Part shown: piece by piece, positions 22,560-34,735 of the stretch
Numbering within the stretch: position 1 is the stretch's first letter
Layout: each line of letters opens with the position of its first letter
From: Gentiana macrophylla
Lineage: Eukaryota > Streptophyta > Magnoliopsida > Gentianales > Gentianaceae
DNA length: 64,000 nucleotides
NCBI GenBank assembly: GCA_026214975.1
Contig: CM047805.1
Location: 108,805,845-108,869,844 of the forward strand
Direction of reading: 5' to 3'
Notes under the pieces: generated by a model
Databases searched by the model: none
What the model was told of the DNA's origin: nothing
The model's input: the letters and a program-made list of their open reading frames with translations, nothing else
Position numbers and translations under genes: made by a program

Positions 22560-24073
22560 TGTCTCGGGTTTTATCTAAGGAAAACAACAAGTAATAAAAT
22601 TTATAACCCGGTATACCCCAAGTGTAGGGATCGTAGTAAAGTGATTATACCGGGTCGATCTCGTGGAACCGACGATTGTGATTCCTAGTTTTTATTTATC
22701 TAACTATGTCACGATTATTAAACTAAAAGAAACAGAAAATAAACTAACAAGAATGTAAACCGACGGAAGAACAAGTTCTAAAGCCAGGGGAAAGCAGGTT
22801 GCGAACCAATTAACTAAACTAAATCTAAACCTAATTATGCAATAAATCTAACTAAGCTAAACAATTCAAATTCAAAGGATTAAATCAAGTTATAACGAGC
22901 TAACAAGCAATTGATCCACCTATCCTATCAACATTCAATTCTAATTCGGATTACTTCGTGATCTCTACTCAAGTCGTGATTCACCTAATCGAAGGCATAA
23001 ACTCCTACTCGTAGACAAGTTCGTTTTCTAATCTTTTATCTTTCGATGTTAAAGATTACGTCTTTCTAACCTAGGCGTGAAATCTTCGATTTCTAATCTA
23101 GAAAATCAATCTAATAACTTTCGTTTTATTTAGATCAAAGATCCAATCTTTTATCATGGTGATCTAAGGTTGACATGACTCTCATCATATAAACAATCAT
23201 CAAAGCAAGCATCTTTCGATTAAACATGCAATAAAACATACAAAACATGATAAAAGAAACGAGCTTGAAATAGAACTCACAAAATAATCACGAACAAGAA
23301 ATCAACTGTTGAATTGGACGGCTTCACAACGCTTGTTCAAGAGGATTTAGCCTCTTAGCATCTTCTTGACAACTCGAATTGATGAATAAAAGTACATGAA
23401 ATTATCTAATCTAATCTAGAAGTTTAAGTGCATAAAACTAGAGAAAACTGAAGGAAAACGCAGCCAAGCTGCCCCTAGGGTTTAGGGTTCGAATAATGTG
23501 TCATTAGGGTAAAGATCACGCTGTTTTTATAGGAAAATCAAGTCGGTTGCTACAGTAACCGCTCCGGACGCTCGTTCATCATCATGGACGCCCGCCCAGG
23601 ACCCAGCTCCAGTATTTTGCTCATAACTTCACTTCTAGGGCTCGAATGAGGTGATTAAACATGCGTTGGAAAGCTATTTCAATCCTCTACAACTTTCATC
23701 AAGACAACTTTCCTGAAAGTGCCTACAAGTGTGGAAAAATTCCCATGAAGTGCCTGGTTCCGGTTTCTTCAATGATTCTTCACTTAAACATCTTTCAACT
23801 CTTCCATCTTCACGTGATCATCGTTTAAGCTCCTTACTCATCATGCAAACGCATCTAGCAACATGATAGAAACATGCAAAATGTAACATCATACGGATGA
23901 ACATAAAACACCGATAAAATCACGTAAATATCTCGATTTTGCATTTAAACACATTTAAAACTCGTTTACTCAATAATTCGATAAAACCAACACTTTTCTA
24001 TAAAAAGTACTAAAATACCAAGGATATTGTTACGGGAATAACGTCATATAAATCATAAATTTCACCCTTAACA
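22560..24073 (-). repeat. G2 5' LTR
   Basis: 1514 bp, nearly identical to 13358-14880 with scattered single changes and short indels. It has the same termini TGTCTCGGG and CCCTTAACA. High LTR similarity means a recent insertion. Confidence 0.96.
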
Positions 24074-24078
24074 CCTGG

Positions 24079-27000
24079 GACCGGCCTCCCTAAGGAAGGC
24101 CTTCACCGCTATCAAAATTCAAGGCTTGGTCTCCGAAAGGATAGGATTTTGGGTACTCGTCGGGTCACTGACCCACCCTAAGGCGGCACACTCGGGGTCT
24201 ACCTAAAAATCTGAGACAGTAGGTCACACTCATAAAGGGTATTTTTGGTAGTACATTGGCTGAAAAAGGAAAGGTGATTGACGATCACAAATGAGATGTT
24301 TGATTCTCAATTTGATCTTTAATATTAATCGAAACCTCTTTGACCTACCCTAAGGCGGCACTGAGGTGTTAGATTAAATCCTTGGAACGGTAGGATAGAC
24401 TATAAGTACTTAGTTTATAGTTCCTAAAATTTATTAGTAGTGTAGCATTTGGATTTATTCTCACAATTTTATTTACAATCTGTAATAAATATCTCTACAG
24501 GGTGCTAGACGCTAGTGTAAAATTGACTAGTAATGACTTCGTTAAAAGTGGTTAGTAACTAGAACGTTGTACTTATTGATCTTACATGCGATTAATTTTT
24601 TGGAAGAGATATTTCTCTTGAGCCTTCAAGACTTAAGTGACGTAAATAAGTATGTCATCATTGTCGCCGTCGCAAACGAGAGACAACCGTAGTTAGTTTG
24701 AAAGATGATTGGGACGATAAAATTCTTCTAGTGAATTTTAATTGTGTAGTGTCTACACGAGAAATTTTCAAATAGAAAAATTGGAGAATCATACATTAAA
24801 GTGTCGCTAGTTAGACGGTATTTGGAACCGATAAACTAGTGGGAGCTTTTATCTTATGTTTTTCTAATTTATTAGAAAATTAGTCCCACTGGGTAACGCG
24901 TTTTATTAGACATCCCACGCTTTACGAGTAGTGTCTACTCAAACGATCTGCTAGTTCAAGACTATTTCCTTTTAAGGAAAGTTAAGAATGGGAAAGAATG
25001 TCTATAAGTGTTAATCATCTTAACTAAAGTTTTGAGGCTAAACCGAAACATTAAATAAAGAAATAATAGGATAAGGAAAATGATTTCGGATCACTAACCA
25101 ATGAATCCTTAGCGACTTTCTTAACCGAGTAACTTGACTCGGTAGCTTAGTTCTTTGGAAGAACAAGGAAGATTTGCATTAACTATTAATAGAGTAACAA
25201 CGGGCAGTAATTTCAGCTAGAATAGTGGGAGTGGTATGAGGAAATGAATTTTTGATTCGATCCTTGAATATCACGGAAAAATTTATTTTTATGTTTTCAG
25301 ATTCGTTGGAACAAATGGATTCACTTTCAACTCGATATATTGTTGCCTCAAAGAAAGTGAATTTGACATTTGTAGTACGAATCCGAGACTCAGACTTTTG
25401 TTTGATAAAGTCAGAACCACTAAGAAAATCTGAATAGGTATGTGTACCACATCTAAAACTATTATAGGCAAATGGTTTCAGTATTAAGATAAACGATTCT
25501 TCATAATCTATTAATTAGTGCATATATCCTAGAGATAAGACCTAACGATCGGCTAAGGGTGATTCCGATCTCTCGAGTCTCGAACACTGCCTTAAAGGAA
25601 CGATGACTAAGCTTCCTTTCTATTAGGAAAGGTAATAGATCTGAAGAAAGTAACGAGCTTGTTCACAATGACCTTCGGGGTCTAGTGAAACATACAAGCT
25701 AATGAGAGCTTTTGAGTGGTGACATTTTGTCGATAACTACTCGAAACATGATTTAGTTTATCGAAAGAATACGAGGAGGAGTCTCTCGATTTTAACAGAG
25801 AATAGAGTATTCCATGCTCGAAATAGGCTATCGATAGTCTTGGGGTCGATGCTCGGCCCGCCTCCTAGTGGAATGATTTTCACCGAGGAAGAAACCATAG
25901 ACTTGTCTTATATAGTTATTGATGTGCTACAATACATTGCTAAACTCGATTAAGATAATTGGTTGCAAAATAACGGTTAACATTATCATGCAAACCGAGA
26001 AGTCTACCTAGAAGATGCTAGTGAATTTATGGATAAGGAGTGAATTCGGTTCACACACTTCCGTAAATGTAAGCATTTAGCACTTAATGCTTGAAGGTAG
26101 GACTGGAGATTTTGCGCATACGTTCAGAATATAACTATTCGTGAAATATCTTAATGTGACGAGTGAAGGTTGGTTATAAGATTCTTGAGATCGTAAAGTG
26201 ACGGTTGAATCGTCACAAAGATTCTGATAGAATCCATAAGTAGCAGCCTTAAACCTTGGAGTATGGTTACCCAAAGGTAGTTACTATCTGATTTAATCAG
26301 ACCACGTTGAACATCAGTTGTTGGTGATTACACTGATAAATACTACTAGATCAGAATATCAATGCACCCAAAACACAGTGGGAGTATGGTTTAACCGTTG
26401 ACCCATTGTGGTTTTCTGGTTTTGTGGACTTTATAGTCTGCTGGGGTGATTGATAACCTATGCCTCTTAGTGGGCTGTATAGGATTCTGATCATAGAGGT
26501 TGGTTTGAAAGCCTTAATCCTATGAATGGAGTTTTGATACTCCAGTTCATTTTCAAACCTCTTGTAGAACCACCGAGTGTCTCGGGCCTAGTGGGAGCAA
26601 TTGGATCTACACGGAAAGAGTCGAATGAATAGGAAAGTTTAAACTTTCAAACAAGCAAAGTCGAGTGGTCTAGGGGTGATTCCACGACAAGTAGAGAGTT
26701 AACGTAACTTGAACTCTCTCACCACTCGATCTTGCAAGATTTCGTTTAAAGCGAGAAAATAGGGGTGATTCCACTGAGACTTTCTTGAAAAAAAAACGGA
26801 GTCTGGATTCATTCGGAACAGAAGGGTCTTGGTTAGAACAAATGGCAGGATGACTGCCGGGGCTTATATCCTTTGTGGATTTAAGAGAAACTCTCGGTCA
26901 TTTAAAGTCACATGTTTTAAAATATGTGGACTTGACCAGAATATTGATAAGTCTTTCGTAGACTGGATATCAATATTGGAAAAGTAGTAGTATTAGTGTT

Positions 27001-27840
27001 CATGAATGATAACACAGAAACGGTTGGAAACAACATGTGTGTGCTATATGAAGTCGGAAACTGACAGGCCAAGATTCTCTGGATGAGAGAATTGGACCAT
27101 ATTCTAAGAATCTGATTCGGTCAGATTCACGAGAATGAGTCATTGGCTATCCCACCTATCTTATTGAATAAGATGATTATGCATATACGTATGAAACATT
27201 CATCGAGAGTAGTCCTACCCTAACTCTCAGGAATGATTCTCTAAATCTTCGGATAAAGAGAAAATGGGATGTAGTCTCTCTTGGATAATGGCAAGTCAAA
27301 GTTATCACAAGTCAATAGTAATCGAATCTTGGATTCGAGCAATAAGTAGCGGTTTAGTACGTCCTCAAGTATCTTTAGAGAACGATGAGTCATATTCTTG
27401 TATATTCAGGTGCAAACTTGAATATGGTTGACTACACTGATTCTGACTTGTTGACAGATTAAGGATGATCATTAAGTTGATCTCGGGCTCAGTGTTTACT
27501 CATAGTGCGTAGAATTTCCTTTTATGGTCTGGGAGTAAATCCAGGTCTGATAAGCCAATATCACTTCATTGTGAAAACAGTGAAGGGATAGCTTAGAAGG
27601 ATCTTCTCAGTCACTAGAAGTCAAAAGCATATTGAGAGAGAGTACCCACCTGATTAGATGGACGGCCGACGTTTCGATCCTAAAGATCGTCTCGAGCCGG
27701 CTGACCTAACCGATCAATCGAGTGCTTGAAGGGTACGGCATGATAGATATGACTCATCTGCTTTTAGAGCAAGTGGGAGAGTGTTGTAAATAAGATGAGA
27801 AAGGGTGTGCTCTAAAAACAATCGTTGCTTGTCATTTCGT
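24079..27840 (+). pseudogene. Family A decayed copia coding region
   Basis: 3.8 kb with no frame longer than about 65 codons. The 3' part keeps scraps of copia RNase H in shifting frames: YTDSD at 27433-27447, SGSVFT at 27483-27500, and SLHCENSEGIA at 27561-27593 (the usual form is IxLxCDNxxAIA), followed by a SHQKSK-like remnant with stops. The segment expected between the second and third motifs (the TEAEY block) is missing, so there are deletions as well. Upstream, 24100-27400 shows only weak hints of coding. This is far more decayed than the LTRs. Confidence 0.72.
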
Positions 27841-27853
27841 GCAAGTGGGAGAT
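27841..27853 (+). promoter_or_regulatory. Family A polypurine tract
   Basis: GCAAGTGGGAGAT directly before the 3' LTR; the same AAGTGGGAGATT stands before the family B 3' LTR. Confidence 0.85.
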
Positions 27854-29570
27854 TGTTAGGTGTAGTGTCCGAAAGACAATTTGTGTAATTGTTTTTAATA
27901 ATGAATGACAGAATTTATCTCACCTTATTACTTGCTTTGTGCTTGTAAAGTAATACATCACGCAAACCCTAAGTATATCTGTCAGATGTAACCACTTAAC
28001 TCGGTGTATGGATTACACGTGAGGATTGAGTTAGTGGTGATATACTTAAATCTGTTAGTCCGTGGTGAACTTAATCGAGTTTAGGGTCTCTTGATTAAAA
28101 CACCAATAATGCGCCTGAACACCCCAGGGTGTGATAGTCTTATCCGGACTGTCGGTAGAGGGGTACTACGTGGGGCATTTATATTTGATGGCATTCATAT
28201 AGATTGGACCGATTTAATCTCGATTTCGATATAATTCCGTAATCGAGGAATCTTATTAAATCATTAGATGATCATATATGGATCAACCTTAATCCCGAGG
28301 TGATCACGAGGTGCCGCTTGTCCGGGGTAGTGTTTGATGTGTTAGTTACGGTTCACTTAAATATGTGTTCCAAGCCACTTCTCATTGGCACAATCTCCAG
28401 GATGAGTGAGTAGTTCGATTTTCACAGACATGGAATCCATTCCTTCCTGCGGGAAGTAGAGACACGATCCCTTATTTGTTAGCCCTAAGAAAATGATCGA
28501 TGGGCCAGCTTCATGTTAGACTAATTAGCTACTAGTCGGATATGTGAACTAATTGATCTCGAGGGGTTAATGGTAAATAAGGATAAGATATTCGAGTCGG
28601 GTTCACGGAGACTTCCCACCAGAATGGGACGATCTATGGAGGGTTAATCCGTATGTAGTGATTATATCAATGGACGCTTATTCACTCTGCATGGGTTGAG
28701 TATAAGTATACATCTATAATCGGTAGAGTTCGATTTCGGGTTTATGGTGGCGTAATCCCGAAATTAATAATTAATGTACTTATTCGGTTCGATGAATAAT
28801 TAATTATTGGAGCTACTCGTTTATAGTCCATGGTCCCCGATATGGCTTCGTAATTCGGACTAATAATCTTGTTATTTGGGCCTCAGTGATAATTAATTGG
28901 CTGGGCTAATTAATTGATATGCAAAATATTATTTAGTTGGGCTAGAAAATATAATACACATAAAAGACATTTTATGTGGGCTTGGAAACCCTAAAGGTGG
29001 CGCCAATGATGTTGTTTAATTAGAGAGAAATTATTTTTCTTGGATAATTATTTGACATGTGATTTATCTTTTATTTGTTAAATGATAATTCATGGAATAT
29101 TAGATAATAACTTGATTTATCCTAATTTGTTTGGGATAATCATTTTATTTATCTTTTATTTGGAATAAATGATTAATGTAATAATTATCTCTTAATTATT
29201 TAATCTTTGGAGGACAATGATTACTCTCATACATAAAGAGAGTTCTCCCAAGCCTTAATAGATTGGCAAATTTCGACCACTATAGCAAAAAAGAGAGAAA
29301 TAATTAGTTTTCTTATCTTGGGTTTTAGAAGAAGAAAAACTCTAAGTTTTTCTTGGTGTTTCATATCAAGGAGGCTCGTGTGTCAAGAAGGGTGTCCACC
29401 AACCGCCGTTTGGAGAACACATCGGAAGATCTTGGCTTCTCTTCCTACTATTGGTAACAAGGTCTTAACCCCCTTGTAGATCCTTTAATTATGTATTGTA
29501 ATATATAAATCGTGATCCATCCGCTGCGCGTAGATCTAATTTGTTTAGATCTAAGAACCTGCATCCTTCA
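27854..29570 (+). repeat. Family A 3' LTR
   Basis: 1717 bp, TGTTAGGTG to CATCCTTCA. It matches the solo LTR at 1030-2739 (opposite strand) and the 5' remnant at 11445-11680. The DNA after 29570 is unrelated to the element. Confidence 0.95.
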
Positions 29571-30789
29571 GTATTAACTTTTTTGACGTTAATTTACTCT
29601 TTTCTAAGGCTATTATACTAGAAGGAGATGCTGCAGAATGAAGCCCATATTGCATGCATTTTTTAATTTGCACCTACAATATTTCCCTTTTCCAAATAAT
29701 TGGTGCAAAATGTGTTATGTTTTTCTATTTAATCTACTCCTAGCAAGCTACATTTTTTAGGAGATTTTAACTAAGTGGCATGGTTTGCTTGTGTCCTCTT
29801 ATTTTCTACTGCTACTTGTTTCTTTTTTTTTTACTACCAAAAGAATACAGTAAGGAATTAATTGCTCATCAAATCGTTGGGATATTTTTTTATTCAACCG
29901 AAATTTGATTTATATTTTTTGATTTTCTTAATTATTAAATTGTTGCAAGATGCTACTACACTGCAGAGGTACAAAAAAAAAGGCGAAAAGAAAGAAAGGA
30001 GAAACAATAAATAAAACAAAATAAAATAAAAAAAAAAGGAGAAGAAGGCACTAACACCAACCAACGATGGATTTAGAAATTTATTTCAATGGGTAATACG
30101 AGCATATTTAAAGATACACGATGTTGAAATTATATTTTTTAACAACAAAAATTATATCATTTTAATACCAAAAAAATTCTCAATGTAGTCATGTGACCTC
30201 ACATTGGATACATTGAATCCGCTTATGACACATTACGTTTAAATAAACAAAGACCGGAAAAAAAACGCTAATGAGACTTACCTTAATAATTAAGCTATTA
30301 TTCTGTTACCAACATGTCTGGGGTTTGAATTTCAGCGTATGCATGTTTAAGTCATAATGACTTTTTGGGTCGCATTGAAATTAGAGTTAGCCGAATTTGG
30401 GTCACATTAAACTTAGGGTTAGCCGGTTTGAGGGTTTGGGGACAACATAAAGCGGAAAATGTCAAGAAAAATAAAATTTTCATAAATTATTTTATTGCAT
30501 TGGAAAATTCACAATTCAAAATAAAGAAATACCTTATAACAGCGAAACATTGGGAAGCGAATATAAATTCACTATTCACTACAACAAGCAATTCACTATG
30601 CATTCCACTATACAAATCCACTATTTCGCGACCACACATCTTTACTAAGCATTTCACTTCAAAACCCACTATTTCACTATTACGATGAAAGAATTACTAT
30701 TTTTTGAAGTTTAGATCAAAAGATATATTTGTGTATATAATTAAATAGGAGAGATAATAAATATATATGTATGTATATATATATACACG
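29571..30789. other. AT-rich relic DNA
   Basis: No ORF with recognisable content. It contains T and A runs, a possible SINE head (30260-30345) and a 35-bp direct repeat (30367-30393 and 30402-30428, both GGGTC(A/G)CATT...TTAG(A/G)GTTAGCCG). Confidence 0.5.
30260..30345 (+). repeat. Possible tRNA-derived SINE head
   Basis: GGGTTTGAATTTC at 30320-30333 resembles an RNA polymerase III B box (GGTTCGANNCC) with two changes. The preceding 60 bases look like a diverged tRNA-related A-box region. No poly-A tail or target duplication was found. Confidence 0.3.
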
Positions 30790-31085
30790 GGTTTCCACTT
30801 GGAAGCGAATGGCGCGTGCAGGGGTCAAGGCAATAGTTCGGGGGTTGGCCTCTCGATGGAAAACAAGCGAAAAGCTACGGTTAGTGCGGACGGCGAAATC
30901 AAGACCATGAAGAGTTGTGTTCAGCCCACCCGGCGCCATTAATATCTTATGTTGGAACTGTTGGGTTTGGGCCAGCCCCGCGCAGTCAAAGCACTTAAGG
31001 CTCTTGTACTTTCATTTTCTCCATCTTTAGTTTTTTTTGTCTGAAACGAAACTTTCTCATAATAATTTTTAACCCAGATACTTCG
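30790..31085 (+). pseudogene. LINE fragment, endonuclease N-terminus
   Basis: At 30940-31060 the frames read NILCWNC and then, after a one-base shift, QPRAVKALKALVLSFSPSLVF. This is the opening of the L1-type endonuclease (commonly N-x-L-x-WNCRGLG, then P-x-x-V-x-x-L). The preceding 150 bases code for basic, Ser-rich sequence (MENKRKATVSADGE), as often seen just before that domain. Nothing of the reverse transcriptase follows. A 5' or internal scrap of a non-LTR retrotransposon. Confidence 0.6.
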
Positions 31086-31626
31086 TGATGAGTAGCATCA
31101 TGCGTAGTGCCATTGAATATTGATGTAAAAAAGATAAGCTAATCTAGAAACAAGTAGGATCCCATGATTTGTTGATGAGCATGAACTGAATCAGGGAGTT
31201 TGAGTCGTACAATATAAGTTACTTCATTGCTATAAGATCCCTTTTCTATCTTTTAAGTCGGATGGTGTTGTAATTCTAGTAACTTTTACAGTTTTACCCG
31301 AGTCTTTTTAGCTTCCGTTTTGCTTAACTCGATACGATGACGTAGAGGTTTACGTATAATATTGAATTTATTTAGTATTTTCTCTTCCGGATATGGACTC
31401 GGTATATATACGGGAGCGGGGCTTAAAACTTCATCCTTCATCATATTTCCTTCTTATGATATATGTGATAATGTGAAACATATTCTCTTTTTCCATTTCC
31501 ACCAAAGGATATTTGCAAAGAAAGTAGCCTACGTTTCAAATATATTGAAGAAGTTAAAGAAGTAAGGCGAGTGGAAGGTATTTGCATCTTTGAGGAGTAT
31601 CACCAATCTAACTAACCTGATTAATT
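31086..31626. other. Nothing recognisable
   Basis: AT-rich DNA without termini, repeats or protein-like frames that I can support. Confidence 0.5.
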
Positions 31627-31842
31627 ATATCACAGGGGAACTTTTTTTTATAGTTAGACACAGTTTAAGCTTTTACTTCAATTTTATTTTAAAGTATATA
31701 CCATAGGGAGAGTTTTTTTTAATAGTTACGCACAATTTAAACTTTTACTTCAATTTAATTTTATAGTGTATATCACAGGTAACATTTTTTTAATAGTTAG
31801 GAACAGATTAAACTTTTACTTCAATAATTGTAAAGTATATAC
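31627..31842 (+). repeat. Tandem repeat, three units of about 72 bp
   Basis: Three imperfect units; the phrase ATAGTTA(G/C)(G/A)(C/A)ACAG starts at about 31650, 31722 and 31793, each followed by TTTTACTTCAAT and AGTGTATA/AGTATATA. Confidence 0.85.
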
Positions 31843-32007
31843 AATCATTAGACAATTATTGGGTATGTCATCAAAGTCAATGAGAAACAGACTTTCAGAT
31901 TAGCACTCATATGGGGAAATTTATTGTGTGTTGAGGGAATTTGAAGTGAAGTGACGGGTGAAACGATCAGAACCACACAGTTTTAATACAGAATGAAGGT
32001 GTGCGGT

Positions 32008-32054
32008 GTGTGGTGTGTCACACGGTGTCTCCGCACCGTGTGGAGACACCACAC
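32008..32054. repeat. Strong two-part hairpin
   Basis: Outer arms GTGTGGTGT (32008-32016) and ACACCACAC (32046-32054) enclose a small internal loop and a perfect inner stem CACACGGTG (32019-32027), loop TCTCCG, CACCGTGTG (32034-32042). An alternative pairing GGTGTCTCC with GGAGACACC (32024-32032 and 32042-32050) also exists. Confidence 0.9.
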
Positions 32055-32097
32055 AAAAATCACCCCTCATATGGCTGCATCTCCTTAAATATTTGTG

Positions 32098-32115
32098 TTT
32101 TATTATTATTATTAT
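32098..32115. repeat. Short TTA microsatellite
   Basis: About six copies of TTA/ATT directly against the outer end of the copia C 3' LTR. Confidence 0.85.
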
Positions 32116-32608
32116 TGTTATGACGGACCGATCAAGAAGAGATGGTGATTGATATAAAGATAAACAATTAACAAGTAAAAAAACACAGAAACAAGAAGAA
32201 CACAGATTTAACGTGGTTTCCGCCAATATGCCGACTACTCCATGGACAAACGAGGATTATTTTATTATCACGAGAAAGTTACAATTTACAATTAATACAA
32301 GTGATATATATAGCATTGGGAATCCAACCCTAACCGACTTAACAGCCAAACCAGATAATGACTGAAATACCCCAGAAGTAACTTTATCCAAAATGGAAAA
32401 CCATGCAGATGTGTTCCCCAAGTATCACTGAGAACCAACTCTGCAAACCAAGCTTAGTAGATGATCAGTCTGCTGACCCCATTCAGCAGAACACCAGACT
32501 CAGGAGACACCTTCATGCCCTGTTGACCAACATAGTTTCCTCACAAATTCAACAGATTATCCCACTCAGCTGACCAAACTCAGTAGCATAGTTTAAGTCA
32601 CAATTACA
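32116..32608 (-). repeat. Copia C 3' LTR (second element)
   Basis: 493 bp on the minus strand, plus-strand termini TGTTATGACGG and CAATTACA. It aligns with the LTR at 9180-9656. On the minus strand it is preceded by AATGTGGAGATT, a copia-type purine tract, so this is the 3' LTR. Confidence 0.88.
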
Positions 32609-33577
32609 AATCTCCACATTGACTTCAACTTCACGCAAACTGACCAGACGTACAACGAAGTGCCACATTTCCTCTTTGTCTTCAGATTTGAATACCTCAG
32701 CAGAACCCTAACTTCAGTTGAGTATTCTCAAATTTAGATTAACAGCATTGGATATTCAGCAAGTCCAGACACAATTGAAACTTGCCCCTTGGAACTTGTT
32801 TAGTGAACATATCAGCAGGATTAACATCAGTGCTGATCTTCTCCACTTTGACCCTCCTCTCATTCCTCAGAAAATGGTACATAACATCAATGTGCTTGGT
32901 TCTCTCATGATGAACCTGATCTTTAGCCAAACATATTGCAGTAAGACTGTCACAATACACTCTGGCTTGATCTTGATACAGACTCGGATCATTGACTATC
33001 CCTTTTAACCAAAATTGTTTACTTTGCTGCTTCTGTCAGTGCCATGTATTCTGCTTCAATAGTAGGTAATGTCACTGTACCCTGTAAAGTTGTCTTCCAA
33101 CTTACCATAGAACAAACCAAAGTAAACACATGCCTAGTCCTAGATCACATGCTATCCACATCAGCAGCATAATCATAATCATAGTACCCTGTGACAAAAC
33201 ATTGAGTACCACCTCCATAAATGAGTCCAATAACAAATGTACCCCTAAGGTATCTAAATATCCTTTTCACTATCTTCCAGTGTTCCTTTCCAGGTTGAGC
33301 CATAAACCCGGTGGCAACAGTGACAGCCTGAGCCAAATCAAGCGTAGTACAAACCATGGAATACATTAAACTACCCACTGCACTAGCATATGTAACTCTT
33401 GACATGAATTTTTCTCTTCAGCTGATTGTGGAGCAAAAACAACAGACAAATGTGGATTTGGTGCCATAGGAGTATATATAGTTTTGGCTGCTGACATGCC
33501 AAACTTGGATAATACATTTTCAATATACTCCTGCTAAGAAAAGAACAACTTCCCCTTCTTCCTATCTTTATAGATCT
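32609..33577 (-). pseudogene. Copia C reverse transcriptase end and RNase H
   Basis: Minus-strand Pol C-terminus. Near 33570-33480 a broken frame gives EYIENVLSKFGMSAAKT. Then 33405-33145 has VTYASAVGSLMYSMVCTTLDLAQAV and KRIFRYLRGT (read here in short pieces), the end of the copia reverse transcriptase. The frame 32960-32739 holds the RNase H end: HHERTKHIDVMYHFLR, then NPADMFTK and FQLCLDLLNI. Stops and frameshifts separate the pieces, and the RNase H core is damaged. The protein part upstream of 33577 is replaced by a gypsy LTR end, so this copy is 5'-truncated or interrupted there. Confidence 0.9.
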
Positions 33578-33662
33578 TGATCATGCCGTGGTGTAAGGCA
33601 TGGACTACTAGCAATAGAACTAGGTCTATCGTAGCAGAGTGCTGGCGAGTCAAGGTCAAACC

Positions 33663-33664
<2 letters not shown>
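33578..33664 (-). repeat. G1-like gypsy LTR end, fragment
   Basis: Read on the minus strand it matches the last 90 bases of the G1 LTR (7665-7760): GACCTTGACTC, then CTACGATAGACCTAGT, TTGCTAG and a terminal TGATCA. The left boundary overlaps copia sequence by a few bases and is uncertain. The other side is lost in an AT microsatellite. Confidence 0.7.

Positions 33665-33713
<49 letters not shown>
33665..33713. repeat. AT microsatellite
   Basis: About 24 copies of AT, located exactly between two unrelated element fragments. Confidence 0.97.
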
Positions 33714-33715
<2 letters not shown>

Positions 33716-33808
33716 ATTTGAAAATACACTTTGAAAATAAGTGATCTCCTTGTTACTGTAAATCAGATCTCGAATAGGTTCTGATACTAGGAACACTGCG
33801 ATACCAAT
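33714..33808 (-). other. LTR D element: start of internal region
   Basis: On the minus strand, ATTGGTATC follows directly after the LTR D end, a partial Met-tRNA primer site, and a second TAGTATCAGAACC follows about 20 bases later. Only about 95 bp of the internal region remain before the AT microsatellite. Confidence 0.55.
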
Positions 33809-34443
33809 TGTTGCTCCCAGAGAAGGGTGAGAATATAGCCAGAGGGGGGGTGAATGACTATATTGGGAGTTTAAAAATTTAAACTCTTGAGTTCAAAAAC
33901 CTTTCTGATTAAAAGCTTTTGGGCTATGGAATAAAACCCTTCTAAAAGTATTTTCAAAGTGTTTAAACAATCACAGAGAAAGCAAACAACATATATAAAG
34001 TGCATAATGTAAATACTGAAAATAAGTGTGCCGAAAATAAATGAACACAAAGTTTATAGTGGTTCAGGGTGGTGTAATCCCTTAGTCCACTCTTCTCTTG
34101 TGATGATTGAAGAATTCACTATCGTTTTGACACCAATACAATAGTTTTGATTGTCGTTGGCTACACAAGCTTCACACTTTTAGACTATCACTCCTTGGCT
34201 TCACAAGATTCAGTGACTCAGTCTCTACACTGCTCCTTAGGAACAAATCCTTCTGTAGCTATCACAAAACAGGTTGCAATTCCTTCTCAGTCTAACTGAT
34301 TCAATTGCTAGAGATAGATGTGAATGAGATTCAGAAAAGCCTAATCAGTCTTAGTGCTTGATGTAGATTCGTAGTTCTGAATTCCGAGTTTATCTTTTCT
34401 GGATTTTTCAATGTAGTTCAAATATGAAGGCTTGTAAAATTGA

Positions 34444-34735
34444 CCCTACAAAAAAACAGCAGTTTTGCGACGGAATTTTCGCGACGGACTTTATTTCCGT
34501 CGCAAATTTACGTTTGCGACGGATGTTTTATTGTTTGCGACGGGACATTTGGCGGGACAGTTTGGTACCAATTTTTCCACTTGGCGGGACATTTTGCGAC
34601 GGAATTTTTATTATTTTGCGACAGAATATTTAATAAAATTTTATAAAATTATTTTATTATTCTGAATTTAGATTTTTGCGACGGAATTAGGGTTAGTTTG
34701 CGACGGACATTAAATTCCGTCGCAAAACGGCGGAT
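34444..34735 (+). repeat. CACTA left subterminal repeats
   Basis: About ten copies of GCGACGG or its complement CCGTCGC, often within TTTGCGACGGAA. They occur alone or as inverted pairs. Confidence 0.93.

Larger units (their letters stand above)
13358..24073 (-). mobile_element. G2: complete gypsy element, Athila-like
   Basis: A full-length Ty3/gypsy element (10,716 bp) on the minus strand, flanked by the perfect duplication CCTGG (13353-13357 and 24074-24078). The two LTRs are about 1.52 kb and nearly identical by eye. In element order it has a 5' LTR (24073-22560), tRNA-Asp primer site, leader with palindromes, gag, protease, reverse transcriptase, RNase H, integrase, a 1.6-kb tail, purine tract and 3' LTR. 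The domain order PR-RT-RH-IN and the FMDDF reverse transcriptase motif fit Athila. Coding has frameshifts, and integrase lacks its end, so this copy is not autonomous. Confidence 0.96.
11445..29570 (+). mobile_element. Copia family A element, decayed, split by G2
   Basis: A Ty1/copia-type element on the plus strand: truncated 5' LTR (11445-11680), Met-tRNA primer site, long leader, nested G2 gypsy (13358-24073 with duplication), decayed coding, purine tract, full 3' LTR (27854-29570). Without G2 the internal part is about 5.4 kb. No long ORF remains, yet scraps of RNase H are readable near the 3' end. The 236 bp that can be compared between the two LTRs differ by about five substitutions and one small indel, so the insertion is fairly recent although the coding is ruined. 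Confidence 0.88.

Noticed and set aside
31921..32226. 101-codon minus-strand ORF
   Set aside because: It spans the hairpin, a microsatellite and the LTR end, so it has no coherent coding content.
7761..33577. The two copia C parts as one split element
   Set aside because: On the minus strand the 5' part lies left of the 3' part, the wrong order for a single insertion, and the 5' part is cut by G1, whose other end is outside the window.
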